From Tubulanus polymorphus (taxonomy: Eukaryota > Nemertea > Palaeonemertea > Tubulaniformes > Tubulanidae): DNA of 64,000 nt. The position numbers were made by a program, and so were the translations under genes. The stretch covers positions 1,281,855 to 1,345,854 of the forward strand of contig NC_134030.1 in assembly GCF_964204645.1 (NCBI RefSeq), written 5' to 3'. The notes under the pieces were generated by a model. That model was not told where the DNA came from, did not search any database, and saw only the letters and a list, made by a program, of their open reading frames with translations. Each line of letters starts with the position of its first letter. The stretch's first letter is position 1. Below are positions 28,775 to 41,975 of the stretch, one piece after another.

Positions 28775-30975
28775 AACCAACCACACTCAACTCTAGAATT
28801 GTTCATACAACTGTCAACATGGAGTTCATCTCACAAGCAAATTAGGTAATTATCTTATGAAATTGTATGAATTGCCAATTTAACATTTTTGCATTTCAAG
28901 TAGGTGTAATTGAATGTTTGTCAACCTTACTCTTATAAAACTGTGTTAACCGTTGAACAGGATTCTAAGACTGTGCAGAAAACCCGTTATCGCTGCTTTG
29001 CAGCTATAATTATCTGATAAATTAGTATGGAATGCCAATTTTACATTTTTGCATTTAAGTTTAAGTGAGTTTAAAATCACGTTTCATTTGTTGTTTATTT
29101 TGTCTTTTCAGTTTTCAATTTGCCGAGATCAGTCGTCAAAAACTGTTACAACGGAAACTTAGATAACAAAGACTTGATTTGGCAAAGATTGAAGAAATCC
29201 TGCGAAAAGATTATTCATGAATTGTTCATACAACTGTCAACACGGAGTTCATCTCACAAGCAAATTAGGTAATTATCTTATGATTTTGTATGAAATGCTA
29301 ATTTTTACTCGTTAATTTTTTACAAATAAGTTGACTTTGAAATCTTTATTAATTTCTTGTTTATTTTGTTTTTTCAGTTTTCAATTTGCCGAGATCAGTC
29401 ATCAAAAACTGTTACAACGGAAACTAAGATAACAAAGACTTGATTTGGCAAAGATTGAAGAAATCCTGCGAAAAGCTTATTCAAGAATTGTTCATACAAC
29501 TGTCAACATGGAGTTCATCTCACAAGCAAATTAGGTAGTTATCTTATGATTTTGTATGAAATGCTAATTTTTACTCGTTAATTTTTTACAAATAAGTTGA
29601 CTTTGAAATCTTTATTAATTTCTTGTTTATTTTGTTTTTTCAGTTTTCAATTTGCCGAGATCAGTCATCAAAAACTGTTACAACGGAAACTAAGATAACA
29701 AAGACTTGATTTTGCAAAGATTGAAGAAATCCTGCGAAAAGCTTATTCATGAACTGTTCATACAACTGTCAACATGGAGTTCATCTCACAAGCAAATTAG
29801 GTAGTTATCTTATGATTTTGTTTGAAATGCTAATTTTTACTCGTTAATTTTTTACAAATAAGTTGACTTTGAAATCTTTATTAATTTCTTGTTTATTTTG
29901 TTTTTTCAGTTTTCAATTTGCCGAAATCAGTCATAAAAAAACTGTTACAACGGAAACTAAGATAACAAAGACTTGATTTGGCAAAGATTGAAGAAATCCT
30001 GCGAAGAGATTATTCAAGAATTGTTCATACAACTGTCAACATGGAGTTCATCTCACAAACAAATTAGGTAATTATCTTATGGTTTTGTATGAAATGCTAA
30101 TTTTACATTTTTGCATTTAAGTTTAAATGAGTTTAAAATCACGTTTCATTTGCTGTTTATTTTGTCTTTTCAGTTTTCAATTTGCCGAGATCAATCGTCA
30201 GAAAACTGTTTCAACGGAAACTAAGATAACAAAGACTTGATTTGGCAAAGATTGAAGAAATCCTGCGAAGAGATTATTCAAGAATTGTTCATACAACTGT
30301 CAACATGGAGTTCATCTCACAAACAAATTAGGTAATTATCTTATGGTTTTGTATGAAATGCTAATTTTACATTTTTGCATTTAAGTTTAAATGAGTTTAA
30401 AATCACGTTTCATTTGCTGTTTATTTTGTCTTTTCAGTTTTCAATTTGCCGAGATCAATCGTCAGAAAACTGTTTCAACGGAAACTAAGATAACAAAGAC
30501 TTGATTTGGCAAAGATTGAAGAAATCCTGAGAAGAGATTATTCATGAATCATTTAACTGTCAACATGGAGTTCATCTCACGAGCAAATTAGGTAATTATC
30601 TTATGATTTGTATGAAATGCTAATTTTTACATTTAAGTTTAAATGAGTTTAAAATCACGTTTCATTTGTTGTTTATTTTGTCTTTTCAGTTTTCAATTTG
30701 CCGAGATCAGTCGTCAGAAAACTGTTACAATGGAAACTAAGATAACAAAGACTTGATTTCGGCAAAGATTGAAGAAATCCTGAGAAGAGATTATTCATGA
30801 ATTGTTCATACAACTGTCAACATGGAGTTCATCTCACAAGCAAATTAGGTAATTATCTTATGATTTTGTATGAAATGCTAAATTTTACTCGTTATTTTTT
30901 TACTAATAAGTTGACTTTGAAATCTTTATTTATTTCTTGTTTATTTTGTCTTTTCAGTTTTGAATTTGCCGAGAT
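28775..30975. repeat. ~265-bp tandem array of exon-like modules, 8 copies
   Basis: Each module has a T-rich CTTTTCAG acceptor followed by TTTTCAATTTGCCGAGATCA, about 157 bases, and an AATTAG|GTAATT donor, then a short intron-like AT-rich spacer. Acceptors fall at about 29111, 29377, 29643, 29909, 30173, 30437, 30689 and 30957. Exon length is 3n+1. The module at 29112-29268 is open in one frame, but later ones carry ACTAAG in place of ACTTAG and have stops in all frames. They therefore look like duplicated non-coding exons or decayed mutually exclusive exons. Confidence 0.8.
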
Positions 30976-31039
30976 TCACATGTAGCAGATATAATGGAAT
31001 TAAGTATTGAGAACCGCAACTTAACAATAAACCGGATCA

Positions 31040-31330
31040 ACTTAATATAGTGCTGAGGACCAAAAATAAAGGATAAACCCGACCAGTGTAATTCAGTGTC
31101 GAGAACCGCAGTTAAACGATGAACCCGACCAGTGTAATTCAGTGTCGAGAACCGCAGTTAAACGATGAACCCGACCAGTGTAATTCAGTGTCGAGAACCG
31201 CAGTTAAACGATGAACCCGACCAGTGTAATTCAGTGTCGAGAACCGCAGTTAAACGATGAACCCGACCAGTGTAATTCAGTGTCGAGAACCGCAGTTAAA
31301 CGATGAACCGGACCAGTGTAATTCAGTTTC
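31040..31330. repeat. 46-bp tandem repeat, about 6 copies
   Basis: Units GAACCCGACCAGTGTAATTC followed by AGTGTCGAGAACCGCAGTTA. It directly follows the last exon-like module. Confidence 0.9.
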
Positions 31331-31499
31331 GCAATAACCGCAATAAAACGATAATCTGGAGTTGTAATAGTGTTGTGTATTTGCGTAGTGGATCAAGTGG
31401 AAGGATTTTAAGTGTATTTGGTGACTTTAATTCGTTCGCATCCAACAGAATCAACAAAGACATTACAAAAAACGACAAAAAATGATTGAATGTAAATGC

Positions 31500-32480
31500 A
31501 TTGAATTTAGGTTTGATGATCAAGATAATCACTGATCAAGATTGACAGTTATAATCCATAATTGTTGAACTTGATCAGAGATTTTCAAGATCGATTTTAA
31601 GGTGATTCAGAAGTTTAAATCTGATGTTTTAATCTCTGGGACTCAGATATTAAATCAATAGATTTTTACTGCTGAATGATCTTCATGTACAGATGAGCTA
31701 CAATTGTTCCTAGTGTGTTCTGTTAAGACTGATTAAAGGGTGGAAAAATTTGACTCAAATTCAAATTGAGTCGAGTTTTTCCAAGATAATCTCTGATCAA
31801 GATCGGCAGTTACTGGTATAATCCACAATTGTTGAACTTGATTGGTGATTTTCAAGGTCTGTTTTAAGGTGATTCACAAGTTTAAATCTGATGTTTGAAT
31901 CTCTGGGTTCCAGATATTAAATCAATAGATTTTTACTGCTGAATGACCTTCGTGTTCAGATAAGCTACATTTGTTCCTAGTGTGCTGTTAAGAAAGGGTG
32001 GAAAAACTTGACCCAAATTCAAATTGAGTCGAGTTTTTCAAAGATAATCTCTGATCAAGATCGGCAGTTATAATCCATAATTGTTGAACTTGATTGGAGA
32101 TTTTCGAGAACTGTTTTTAAGGTGATTCAGAAGTGTGAATCTGATGTTTTAATCTCTGGGTTTCAGAGATTAAATCAATAGGTTTTAACTTCTGAATCAC
32201 TTTGGGTTTAGGTAAGTTAAAGTGTTTCCTATTGTAATCTGTTAAACTGATTAAAGGGTGGAAAAACTTGATTCAAATTAATAATCTGAATCAAGTTTTC
32301 CAATGATATTCCGCGATCAAGTTCGGCAGTTATAATTCATAACTGTTGAACTCAATTCACAATTAAATGAACTTTTTTAAGGTGATTCAGAAGTATAAAT
32401 CTGATGTTTTAATCTCTGGGTTTCAGAGATTAAATCAATAGGCTTTACTTCTGAATCACTGTTAGGTTTTGATAAGTTGT
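31500..32480. repeat. ~270-bp tandem repeat, 3-4 diverged copies
   Basis: Units contain CTCTGATCAAGATCGGCAGTT, TAATCCATAATTGTTGAACT and TTAATCTCTGGGTTTCAGAG ATTAAAT, the last being an internal hairpin (aatctctgg...cagagatt). Each unit ends in GGGTGGAAAAACTTGA. No coding potential. Confidence 0.8.
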
Positions 32481-34320
32481 AAGTTGTTCCTATTGTTTAA
32501 TGAATTGGTAGAAATTCTATTTTTAGGTGACAGGTCAAATAGATTAGAACAGTAATTTATGCAGAGGTTGAATTAATTTAATGTTTGATATACCAAAGAA
32601 TGGTTTATTGTGAAGATTTAATTAAAATCTTAAATAAAGAGTTGTTCAATTTCATAAATGTTTTGTTTTCGATGAAGTTTTTTCATTTTCTGGATTTGAG
32701 GAATTTGACTTTAAACACATCGGTGGATTCAGCACAGTTCTGTGGACACAGTTTTTGGACCGAGACCTGGAGACACAGCTCAAGACCCAGTTACAAGTTC
32801 AACTGGACTCCATCCCAAAAAACCCTGGGCCCTTCAAACCTTTAAGTAAGATGCTCACTTACAGATTCATAAAATTGACCCTTATTATCTTGTCATCTGC
32901 AGAACCATCTCAAGAGGCTTAAACCAAGAATTTCTTGTAATGTTCAACAAATGTGAATTACATTAAGTAATTTTTGAGATCGACTTATTACCACCAGTAT
33001 TGAGTTTTTTCTAAATCACAGTCTACTTATTTTATATTCATCCACGATTTCATAGCTCTTTAACTATTCAACCCTTTCCCTGATGGGCCCTGGCCCCAAT
33101 TGCTGAACCCAGTTCTCCAAGTCTAACTTCTGGGTTTAATGGTTTATCAGAGAATTAATGGATTAATTGGAAATAATCTAACAATCAATAAAGTTTAAAA
33201 TTAATTATTTGACATATCGTAATTGATTTTGTTCGCCACAACGCCTTTCTCATCAGGATTATAGCATTTTACTTTCTATGGGTTTTTAAAGGTAAGTTTT
33301 CAAAGGAAAGACAGAATGTCCGAATATACGTCCGGATCCGCCTTTATATGCCTCATTCCGATTCTGCTCATTTGCATATATTTTCAGCAAGTGGAAATTC
33401 CCCGAATTCCAAGATGGCGGCGACCATGATATATTAAATAACAACTATTTTGGGCCAAATCAACGCTTTCTCAAGCTCAATATGAGATTTCCCGAGCGCA
33501 AATGTAACTTAAAAAGAAAATAATCCTGTTGGTTAGTTATATTTTTGATAATTAAATTTATTTGCAAAGTTAAAGTGAAGTTCCAATGACAGATAGAAAC
33601 GTTGAAAGACTGGGGTAGATTGAAACATGCCCTAGCCACTGGCCACTATGAACAGTCCTAAACGTTTTGATCCAACTGCACCAGTTGAGGTCACTAACTG
33701 TGTGGCCTTTATTTAACAATAGTGTGTACATATAAACACAAGGGCCCCCAAACTGCAGTTGCTCTGTTGGTTTTAAATCTGTATATAGTCATAGTCATTT
33801 TTGATCTTATCATCTGTTCTCCACCTTTTTGAGTTTGAGAGTTTTATGAACTGTTGTGAAGATTGAGGAAGTCGATAGAAAGAGATGAAAATTGTTTAAG
33901 TTGTTATCATGAAAATGACTGAGCTTACTATGTACGGTATATACGACCCAGAGGGACATGGCTTATTATGAGAAACATTGAGGTTTTCATGAAAGTTCAT
34001 GAATTTTGCATGAAAGTACAATGTTGGAAAATATATCCCCTATGTCACACTCCCTGATTCTTTTTCATTGCCCTCATTTCTCTGAAAGGCCCTTCAACTG
34101 AATCAGTCTCCAGTCGAAAAGGTTCCTCTTATAAGTTCAATTGTCTATAACTGATGATGGGAGCAGCATCATAGGAGTAGTGCAGGAGCAGTGAGAGCTT
34201 CATAGGAGCAGCAAGACCAGCATCATAGATAGGAACAGTAGCTGAAGAAATGAAACAAGATAAGTAGCATTTGAAATATAGAAAATAGAAAAGCTGTAGA
34301 ATGTTTTCTATTGTAAAAAT
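32481..34320. other. Intergenic, nothing supported
   Basis: Short ORFs only; CCAAGATGGCGGCGACCATG at about 33411 is a YY1-like core but no downstream gene is evident. A short AGGAGCAGCATCATAG-type repeat lies at 34150-34235. Confidence 0.35.
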
Positions 34321-35744
34321 ATTTTCAAATTCAGTCTGATTTGTGCCAGATTGTAACTGTAGAAGTTTCACTCATTGTTTCAGTCTAATAGAGATGTGGC
34401 TGGTGTACATGTAACATTGACTGTGTAACACTGCAGTCATTTCTTCAATTATTCCTCCTCAGTTGGAAGAATGTTTGTTCTCTCATCTTCATTAGCGATA
34501 AGAATCAATCCCATCCATCTACCAACAACATCGTCAAATTTCCACTTATCTAATCCTAGAGGGAATGAGTAGTATGAGGTTTGGGTATGGAATTGGGCAG
34601 GGTATGGTGTAGTTGACAGTTAGGGTAGGATAGGGTAATGTGATGAGGTAAGGTCGGTCGGATGATGCAGGGTTATTTGATGTGGTTGGATTGGATGATG
34701 AGTTTGATATGGAACTGGTCGAGGTGGGTGTATGTGGTAGTGTACGGTGTGTATGTTCGGAGGGTGTATGATAACTGATTGAAAGGTTGCTGTTAGAGGT
34801 CAGTGCAGTAGTGATGCTGGTATAGTTTGTGTAAGGTAGGCGTCGGTGTACCGGGTTAAGTATAGGGTAAGGCATGGTCAGAGTAATGTTACCGTAGAGG
34901 AAAAGTTATGTGGGGAAGGGTGTTTTTGTTTTCAGCCCACTTGAGACTTAAGTCTCAGCGGGCCGTTGCATTTTCTTTTCATCCGTTGTCGTATCCGCAG
35001 ACGGAATACAGTTATTTTTGGAGGTTTTTAAGTTTTCCAACGCCACTGCACATGTTCTCCAGGGGGTGTTGAGTGTAGAATTTTCAGATTGTCAGGAATT
35101 TCACCAAGTGTGCATTGGTGTCCCTGGACTCCCCAATTTTGAAATTAGGGTGAATTCTGTAGAATTCTAATGATTGGTTAAATGGGCATCACTCTTTATT
35201 GGAATTCTGTGCTTAAAATATTGAATACGAAAGTAAGAACAGACGTCGAAGCTGTCACTGTGGACAGTGAATCTATTTCTGATTTGTCTGGATGTGACGG
35301 CGCAGGTGGTGGCCATAACTTCGAGGTCACCTCTTAATCATTACATGTCCTTAGATGGATAGGACACAAGGGTAAATGAAAACATTCTTTAGGTTACTGC
35401 CAGGTTTTAGGGTATCGTACCAAGCCTTACCTTCCCGACCTCCTTCCCGCGCTAGCTATTCCAAAATCTCTATATGAGATACATCGAGAACGATGCTATT
35501 GAAGATTGAATTCATCGATTCATTTTGGAATTGAAACTTGTTTCATGGAACAAATGGTGCTGCAAATAAACAATATCATCAAACAATGATTCTGATTGAC
35601 TATAGTGAACTGCTGCCCTACTACTGGTTTTAAAAGCAATTATTGAGATAGATTCCAATCCAGTTCAATTACTATATTTCCCATATAGACACTTACTGCC
35701 GGTTGGTACTGGTACATAGCCAGGAGAGACAGCCATAAGAAAAA

Positions 35745-36130
35745 GAAAGAATATGAAGAACATGAAGAGTGGGGGGTTTAGTCCACTGTCTGCCTAGCGG
35801 GTAGGCAGTGGTCTATTCCTACCTCGACTCAAAAAAAGAAAAAAGATATGAAGAGTGGGGTCCGAGAGCAATTCGAAGGTTCAGTCCCCTGTCCGCCTAG
35901 CGGGTAGGCAGTGGTCTATTCCTACCTCGACTCAAAAAAAGAAAAAAGATATGAAGAGTGGGGTCCGAGAGCAATTCGAAGGTTTAGTCCCCTGTCCGCC
36001 TAGCGGGTAGGTAGTGGTCTATACCTACCTCGACTCAAAAAAAAAGGTGAGCTTAAAGCCACCAAGCACAAAAGTGGGGTCCGAAGGGTAGTCCTCTGCT
36101 GGCTTAGAGGGCAGGCATTGGTCTATTCTT
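35745..36130. repeat. ~106-bp tandem repeat, about 3.5 copies
   Basis: Units share GAAGAGTGGGGTCCGAGAGC, CGCCTAGCGGGTAGGCAGTG and GGTCTATTCCTACCTCGACT, and end in an A-rich tract. It lies inside the long inverted repeat. Confidence 0.85.
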
Positions 36131-36999
36131 ACCTCACGTGCTTAAAAATGTTCACAAAAATGGCTATTAAGAGAGAGAGTGAGAGAGAGGAGGTGCTAAG
36201 TTTCCTGTACTTGACTGGGTGTAAAGTGATCAATAATGGAAATCATTTACGGTAAACCTTGAGTTTACTAACAATGTATTTTGGGTTCAGAGTCTATTTC
36301 TCAACAGTTTGCTGTTAACAAGCTGGTAGTAGGGTAAAAACTACCGGTATTCAGAGATTTGTGAATCAGAAGTTTTGCCGTCATTTGCTTCATGAATCAT
36401 TCACTTGTTAAAATGAATGATGTGACACACATGTAAAATACTGTTACTGATTTGTCATTGTTTTGATGGTGTCTTAATGTTCAATATCTTGCAGGTATCA
36501 TCTCCTTGCATTTCACATAGAATTGAGGAGTAGTTTGAGCGAATGGGAGGCATGGAGAGATTTGGCTCAAGATATCTCACTCGTTCGTTTAGGTTTAGTT
36601 TGAGATCATCTAATCAGCTTAAGTGTATACATCCTCGACTACTTTTCAACTAGTAGTTCATCGTAGGTTTTAGACGTCACATCCATAGCTCCTTCCACTA
36701 CTCGTGAATTTACAATTCATTCCTATCCGATGATGTTATTTATGATGGAATGTGTTAAAGTAGATGTCTATGTGTTTTCATCTTTTGGTAAATCGTGAAA
36801 AAATCTGGCTAATTTGAATCGAAAGCCATTGATTATTATCTTGCGCGGTAATGATGGAAAAATTCAAAATGCGAATAGCTGTGTGGAATAAGAGAATGTC
36901 TGGAAAGGATTTGAGACATTGAGATGTGTAAAGGGAGACTGATTACACCTGTACTGTCCTAGCCCCTCCCCAGGCAGTCACCACCTCGCCCCAACCAAT
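36131..36999. other. Loop of the inverted repeat, nothing supported
   Basis: Contains a GAGAGA run near 36170 and short ORFs only. Confidence 0.35.
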
Positions 37000-37869
37000 T
37001 CTACCAAATCACCCTCACCTCAACAACATCAAAATCCCTTTCACTTTTCCTCTACCATTATTTTTACCATGCCAGCTACCTTATCCCTAACCCTGCAAAC
37101 CACACTCTACTCTACACAAATCATATTAACATCACAACTGTACCGTCCTCCAGCACCAACCTTTCTTCATTGTCAGACACCTCTCTAACTATACATCGTA
37201 CACTACCACGTACACCCACCTCGACCGGTTCTATAACAAGCTGATCATCTAATCCAGCCATATCAAACAACCCTGCATCATCCAACCTGACCTTACCTTA
37301 CCACAATACCCTATCCTCCCCTAACATGTCAATCACACCATGCCCTGCCCCATTCCATACCCAAGCGCCATAACACTCATTCCCTCTATGATTGAATAAG
37401 ATAGAAATGTTACAATGTTGTAGTTAGACGGATGGGATTGATTTTCTTTGCTAATGAAGATGAGAGAACAAACATTCTTCTAACTGAGGAGGAATAAGTG
37501 AACAAACTACAGCGGTGTTACACATTCAATGTTACATGTACATCAGTTATATCTCAATTAGACTGAAACAATGAGTGAAACTTCTACAGTTACAATCTGA
37601 CACAAATCAGACTGTGTCAGAAAACATTTTTTCATTTAGCCCCACGTGCTGAGTGGATGATAGACATCATGAGACTCATCAAATTTTGAGAAATTAGTTT
37701 AATTGAAAAATTAATTTAAGCAATGTCTGTTTTTGCATTTCAGAGGTTGATGTTACCTGAACATGCAGTTCTGAGCTGACTCCAGATCAGGTGAGCATAT
37801 TTGCAGTGAAATTGGATAAAATCATGACATTTTCCAAAAGCTCTTATTAGTGGAATTTTATCTCTATAG

Positions 37870-38400
37870 CCCTTGATCCAAGTGCTGCCCAGTGAGACAC
37901 TGTCTGGTGAACTCAACATCCAAGTGCTACAGAATCTACCCCCAGTGAGACACTGTCTGGTGAACTCAACATCCAAGTGCTGCAGAATCTACCTCCAGTG
38001 AGACACTGTCTGGTGAACTCAACATCCAAGTGCTACAGAATCTACCTCCAGTGAGACACTGTCTGGTGAACTCAACATCCAAGTGCTACAGAATCTATCC
38101 CCAGTGAGACACTGTCTGGTGAACTCAACATCCAAGTGCTACAGAATCTACCCCCAGTGAGACACTGTCTGGTGAACTCAACATCCAAGTGCTACAGAAT
38201 CTACCCCCAGTGAGACACTGTCTGGTGAACTCAACATCCAAGTGCTACAGAATCTACCCCCAGTGAGACACTGTCTGGTGAACTCAACATCCAAGTGCTG
38301 CAGAATCTACCCCTAGTGAGACACTGTCTGGTGAACTCAACATCCAAGTGCTGCAGAATCTACCTCCAGTAAGACACTGTCTGGTGAACTCAACATCCAA
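37870..38400. repeat. 53-bp tandem repeat, about 10 copies
   Basis: Units CAGTGAGACACTGTCTGGTG, AACTCAACATCCAAGTGCTA, CAGAATCTACCCC. Few point changes (TGCTGC/TGCTAC, CCCC/CTCC). The core CAGTGAGACACTG is itself a near-palindrome. Confidence 0.93.
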
Positions 38401-40170
38401 GGAGATGATCTGTTAATTACACTCATGGTTGTGCTGGCTACTGATATGGGAGGTATGTATCGTATCTGGAGCCAATTTCACTTTGATTCCAACAACTAAT
38501 TTCTTATGATTCTCCATTTCATTTTCCATTAGAAGGAACTGTGTTATTATGATTTGTCTGAGTGTCCGTTAATGTTAGTTGAACTGTAACTCAGAGAAGT
38601 GAACCGTGGATGTGACAACTCCACACAGATGTCATGTATGTATCTGGACAATTTTCATTATCAATGTCTTTCTGTTTTAGTTTTCCGCAGAAGAATCTGA
38701 TAAATATAATGTTATGGACTTTGTGTTTTTCTTTTGAGTGTCTATCATCATTAGCTTATTTCATCATTAACAATTTTATTAATTTTTTCCTTCAGTTTAA
38801 AGAATCTGTTTAAGGAGATGATCTGTTAATTACACTCATGGTTGTGCTAGCTACTGATGAGTGGTATGTATCGTATATGGAGCCAATTTCTATTTGATTT
38901 CAACAACTAATTTCTTATGATTTTATTCAGTTTGTTTTCCTTCAGAAGAAACTTTGTTATTATCAATTGACTGAGCCTCCATCATTATTAGTTAAACTGT
39001 AACTGAGAGACATGAACCACGAATATCCTAACTCTTTAGTCAATGTGTATGTATCAGGACAACTTTCTGATTATCGATATCTTACTGTATGATTTTCCTG
39101 CAGAAGAATCTGATGAATATAATGTTATGGACTGAATGTGTTTTTCATTTTAGTGTCCATCATCATTAGTTTAACTATAACTGAAGAGACCTGAACCAGG
39201 GATGTTATAATTCCAATGTTGATATGTATGTATCACGACAACTTTCGTTATCAATGATTTTCATTTTTCGAAATCTATGAAATACGGTAGATGTGTGATT
39301 GAATCTATATTGTTCTCATTTCAGAGTCTGCTACATACATGTGATACGTGCACAGAGAGACAAATTATATTAATTTTAAACACTTATCCCTTAGTTATCA
39401 ATGATTTTCCATATTGTTTTAATCTGTTAGGAGAACTGAACTCTGGTCCTGAACATGTTTCAACTCTTCTATCAATACGTGGTTTGTATGGAAACAGAAT
39501 TTCCTGCAATAGAATCTGATGAATAGATGTCATGATATTATGTTATTCTCATTTCAGTGTCCATCATCATAAGTTGAACTGTACAGAAACCAATAGCTGA
39601 ATTGAACTGATCTCCGCAGTCAATGGTTGCAGATGGCTACAGATACGAGTGGTATGTGTGTATGGACACATTTTCAACAACTGATTTTGTATTTTATATT
39701 CTGTAGAGGAATCTTTGAGAGATAGATGTTATAGAATCTGTTATTTTCAGTGTTGATCAATGTTAGTTGAACTGTAATGAGTAGAACCAGTAGTTACTCC
39801 ACAGTCAATGGTTTAGTCAGTTACAGACATACATACAAATAGTCAGCAATAATTCCCTCAAGTGCTGTTCTGTTAAGACAATTTGTTGTAAGTAAACCCA
39901 CAATGTACGTGATGTGGTTTGTGTGTATGGAGACAATTTCATTATTTTCATTAATTATTTGTTAGGCAATGACAAATTGTCCATGGGATGACCGATTACC
40001 AGTAGATGACCAGGGAACAGTCTACATGTATGTATCGAGACAATTTTCTGTTGTTTTGAGGAATCTATAAGAGATAAATGTTATAGAATCTGTTATTCTT
40101 ATTTCAGTGTCCGTCATCATGAGTTGAAACAAATATCTGATTTGAAGTGAACTCTGCAGTCATTCAACCC
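38400..40170. repeat. Diverged tandem repeat block (~200-410-bp periods)
   Basis: AGGAGATGATCTGTTAATTA at 38400 recurs at 38813 with the same continuation. TGTCCATCATCATTAGTT(G/A)AACTGTAA recurs near 38560, 38970, 39155, 39560, 39755 and 40105, and GTATGTATC...ACAATTTTC follows each. No long ORF. Confidence 0.7.
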
Positions 40171-40300
40171 TTACACATATATAAGTTACGTATTAGTGAT
40201 ATTTACCACTGACAGACAATTAAAACAACTTGTATAATAATGATTCACTGTTTGTGAATGAACTTGTGAACAGTCGCTACTCCTTAATGCTATCAGTTAC

Positions 40301-40455
40301 AGCCACCTTTTGATAGAATCTCTGTCTAAACCTCTTGCATGATCATCTATATCTCAATTATAATATAATAAATACTAATCCTTCATTTTAACTCTCTTCT
40401 ATTCTAATACATTGTATGAGTCAAAAGATGGTTGTCATTGATAGAATTAGGGACG
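40301..40455. mobile_element. Small inverted-repeat element
   Basis: CAGCCACCTTTTGATAGAAT at the left mirrors ATTGATAGAATTAGGG / TCAAAAGATGGTTGTC at the right. A related element with ends GGCCACCTCTCGAC / GTCGAAAGGTGGC lies at 41893-41975. Confidence 0.6.
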
Positions 40456-41400
40456 CTATACAGCTGGCTAATTGTCATAATCTAAACCCTTTTTGTGTTC
40501 ACTGCATACTCTGTGACCCTCCACTTCAATGCATTTTAATTGATTCAATTTCACCAACTTTTTATATTTTTTTTTCATGTCAGCGTCAATCATTTTTACC
40601 TGCTGCAGGTAGAAATGAATCCACTGCTTGAGTGGCTATAAAAGTCGTTGGTGAAGACAAGTACACTCAATTGGAGACAATAATTTCTTTTAGATCTGAC
40701 AGTGGTAGGAATTGTAACATTTTAATATATAAGGGGCACATCTAGAAAATTGGAAGACACGTTTTAATTGATATCTGTTATTTTACGTGTTTCAGCTTCA
40801 AAATTATCCGAGTTCTACCAAATGAGATTATTCACCCATGAAGACTCGACTGATTCATACCCACATAAGGTAGTTGTACTTTCATTTTTATTAAACATTT
40901 CAATAATTAAAATTGGCGATATTAAGAAGAAAAAAGAAATTCGTAAAAATTGCATTATTTAAAGTACTTAAAACCTATTCATAAATAACAATGCGGTACC
41001 GCTACATAACAGATGGCACCACTATACGGTCGTTGCTACTACTAGACTGGTTACCTGTATAATAAGTACAATACAATGAATTTTATTCGCACGGTGACGT
41101 ATGTATTGGCATTGAAGCGCTCACTTATAATTCTATTGTTTTGAATGGGGATACTATGTAGACCCAGAAAACAACGAAGGCTGCATTACGATTGCACCTT
41201 ACACACAGGGCCACCTTCGGTTATCGGAGTCAGTCGACTTATAATAGTCCCGAGTAACTCATGTCAAATGTCGGAACTATATTCCGGAAATAGTTCGAAA
41301 ATCAAGCGCATTCGGTTATTAGTTCCAACCACTGGTCGACTAGCTACCTATTACCGAATTTGGCCCAGCCTGTCTAACTCTGGATTCGCAACTGGCAACC
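40456..41400. other. No gene supported
   Basis: AT-rich to 41100, then a less AT-rich stretch (41145-41520) with short ORFs that overlap an inverted-repeat element. Confidence 0.35.
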
Positions 41401-41403
41401 GAG

Positions 41404-41565
41404 TTAAGTGCTTCTCGCTAGCCAGGTTGCCGCTAAGCGGCCACCAGTCTATAATATTAACCCAATCACACGTCTGTCACTCGCTGATTCGCTACGCATC
41501 TGATTGGCTAGATATATAGACTGGTGGCCGCTTGACCATTGAGGCAAGCGAGGATGGTTGCGTGA
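41404..41565. mobile_element. Inverted-repeat element, GCGGCCACCAGTCTATA ends
   Basis: GCTAGCCAGGTTGCCGCTAA and CGGCCACCAGTCTATA are mirrored by TATAGACTGGTGGCCGCTTG and GAGGCAAGCGAGGAT; AACCCAATCA is mirrored by TGATTGGCTA. Its termini match the CTCGCTTGCC motif scattered through the window. Confidence 0.6.
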
Positions 41566-41892
41566 CTTATCGAAATGTTCGCTTGCCACAGCAGGAATAC
41601 CGTCCAATGTAATAAGTGTTTATGTATTAATTGTAGGAATGCCTGGTGATGTAGATCAAGTTCACAGAAACTGAAAACAGAAAGAAACCTTGCGGAATCT
41701 ATTGTGTATAAATAAATATATTTATTATCGTGTTGTGTTGTTTATTCTGAGTGCGATCTGTGGTGATTCAACCACTTGGTCCTCTCAAGTTTTTTTCCCC
41801 ATCCAAATTTTTGAATCCGTTTGCGCCGTTTTGACTGAAGTGATCTTTAAATTTGTATTAGTTCTAAGACTTAGACAGGTCTTAAATTCTTT

Positions 41893-41975
41893 CAGTTGCG
41901 GCCACCTCTCGACAAAAATCTATTGTACTAATCCTTAATAACTTTTAATAACTTCTAATCGCATGCGTCGAAAGG
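41893..41975. mobile_element. Small inverted-repeat element, second family member
   Basis: GGCCACCTCTCGAC and GTCGAAAGGTGGC form the inverted ends; the interior has the same CTAATCCTT as the element at 40301. Confidence 0.55.

Larger units (their letters stand above)
34325..37625. mobile_element. Long inverted repeat (foldback-like), ~600-bp arms
   Basis: The left arm (34325-34920) and right arm (about 37000-37625) are reverse complements with moderate divergence; shared landmarks are TTTCACTCATTGTTTCAGTC, ATTCCTCCTCAGTT, GAGAGAACAAACATTC (inverse), GGGAATGAGT and TCGAGGTGGGTGTA. The 2-kb centre holds a 106-bp tandem repeat and no transposase-like ORF. It may be a foldback transposon or a local inverted duplication; target duplications were not identified. 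Confidence 0.7.

Noticed and set aside
30797-30985. 62-codon ORF in the exon-like array
   Set aside because: It crosses a module donor and acceptor and is not kept in sister modules.
34546-34875. 109-codon Thr/Ser/Pro ORF on the - strand
   Set aside because: It lies in the left arm of the long inverted repeat, and the other arm does not keep the frame open.
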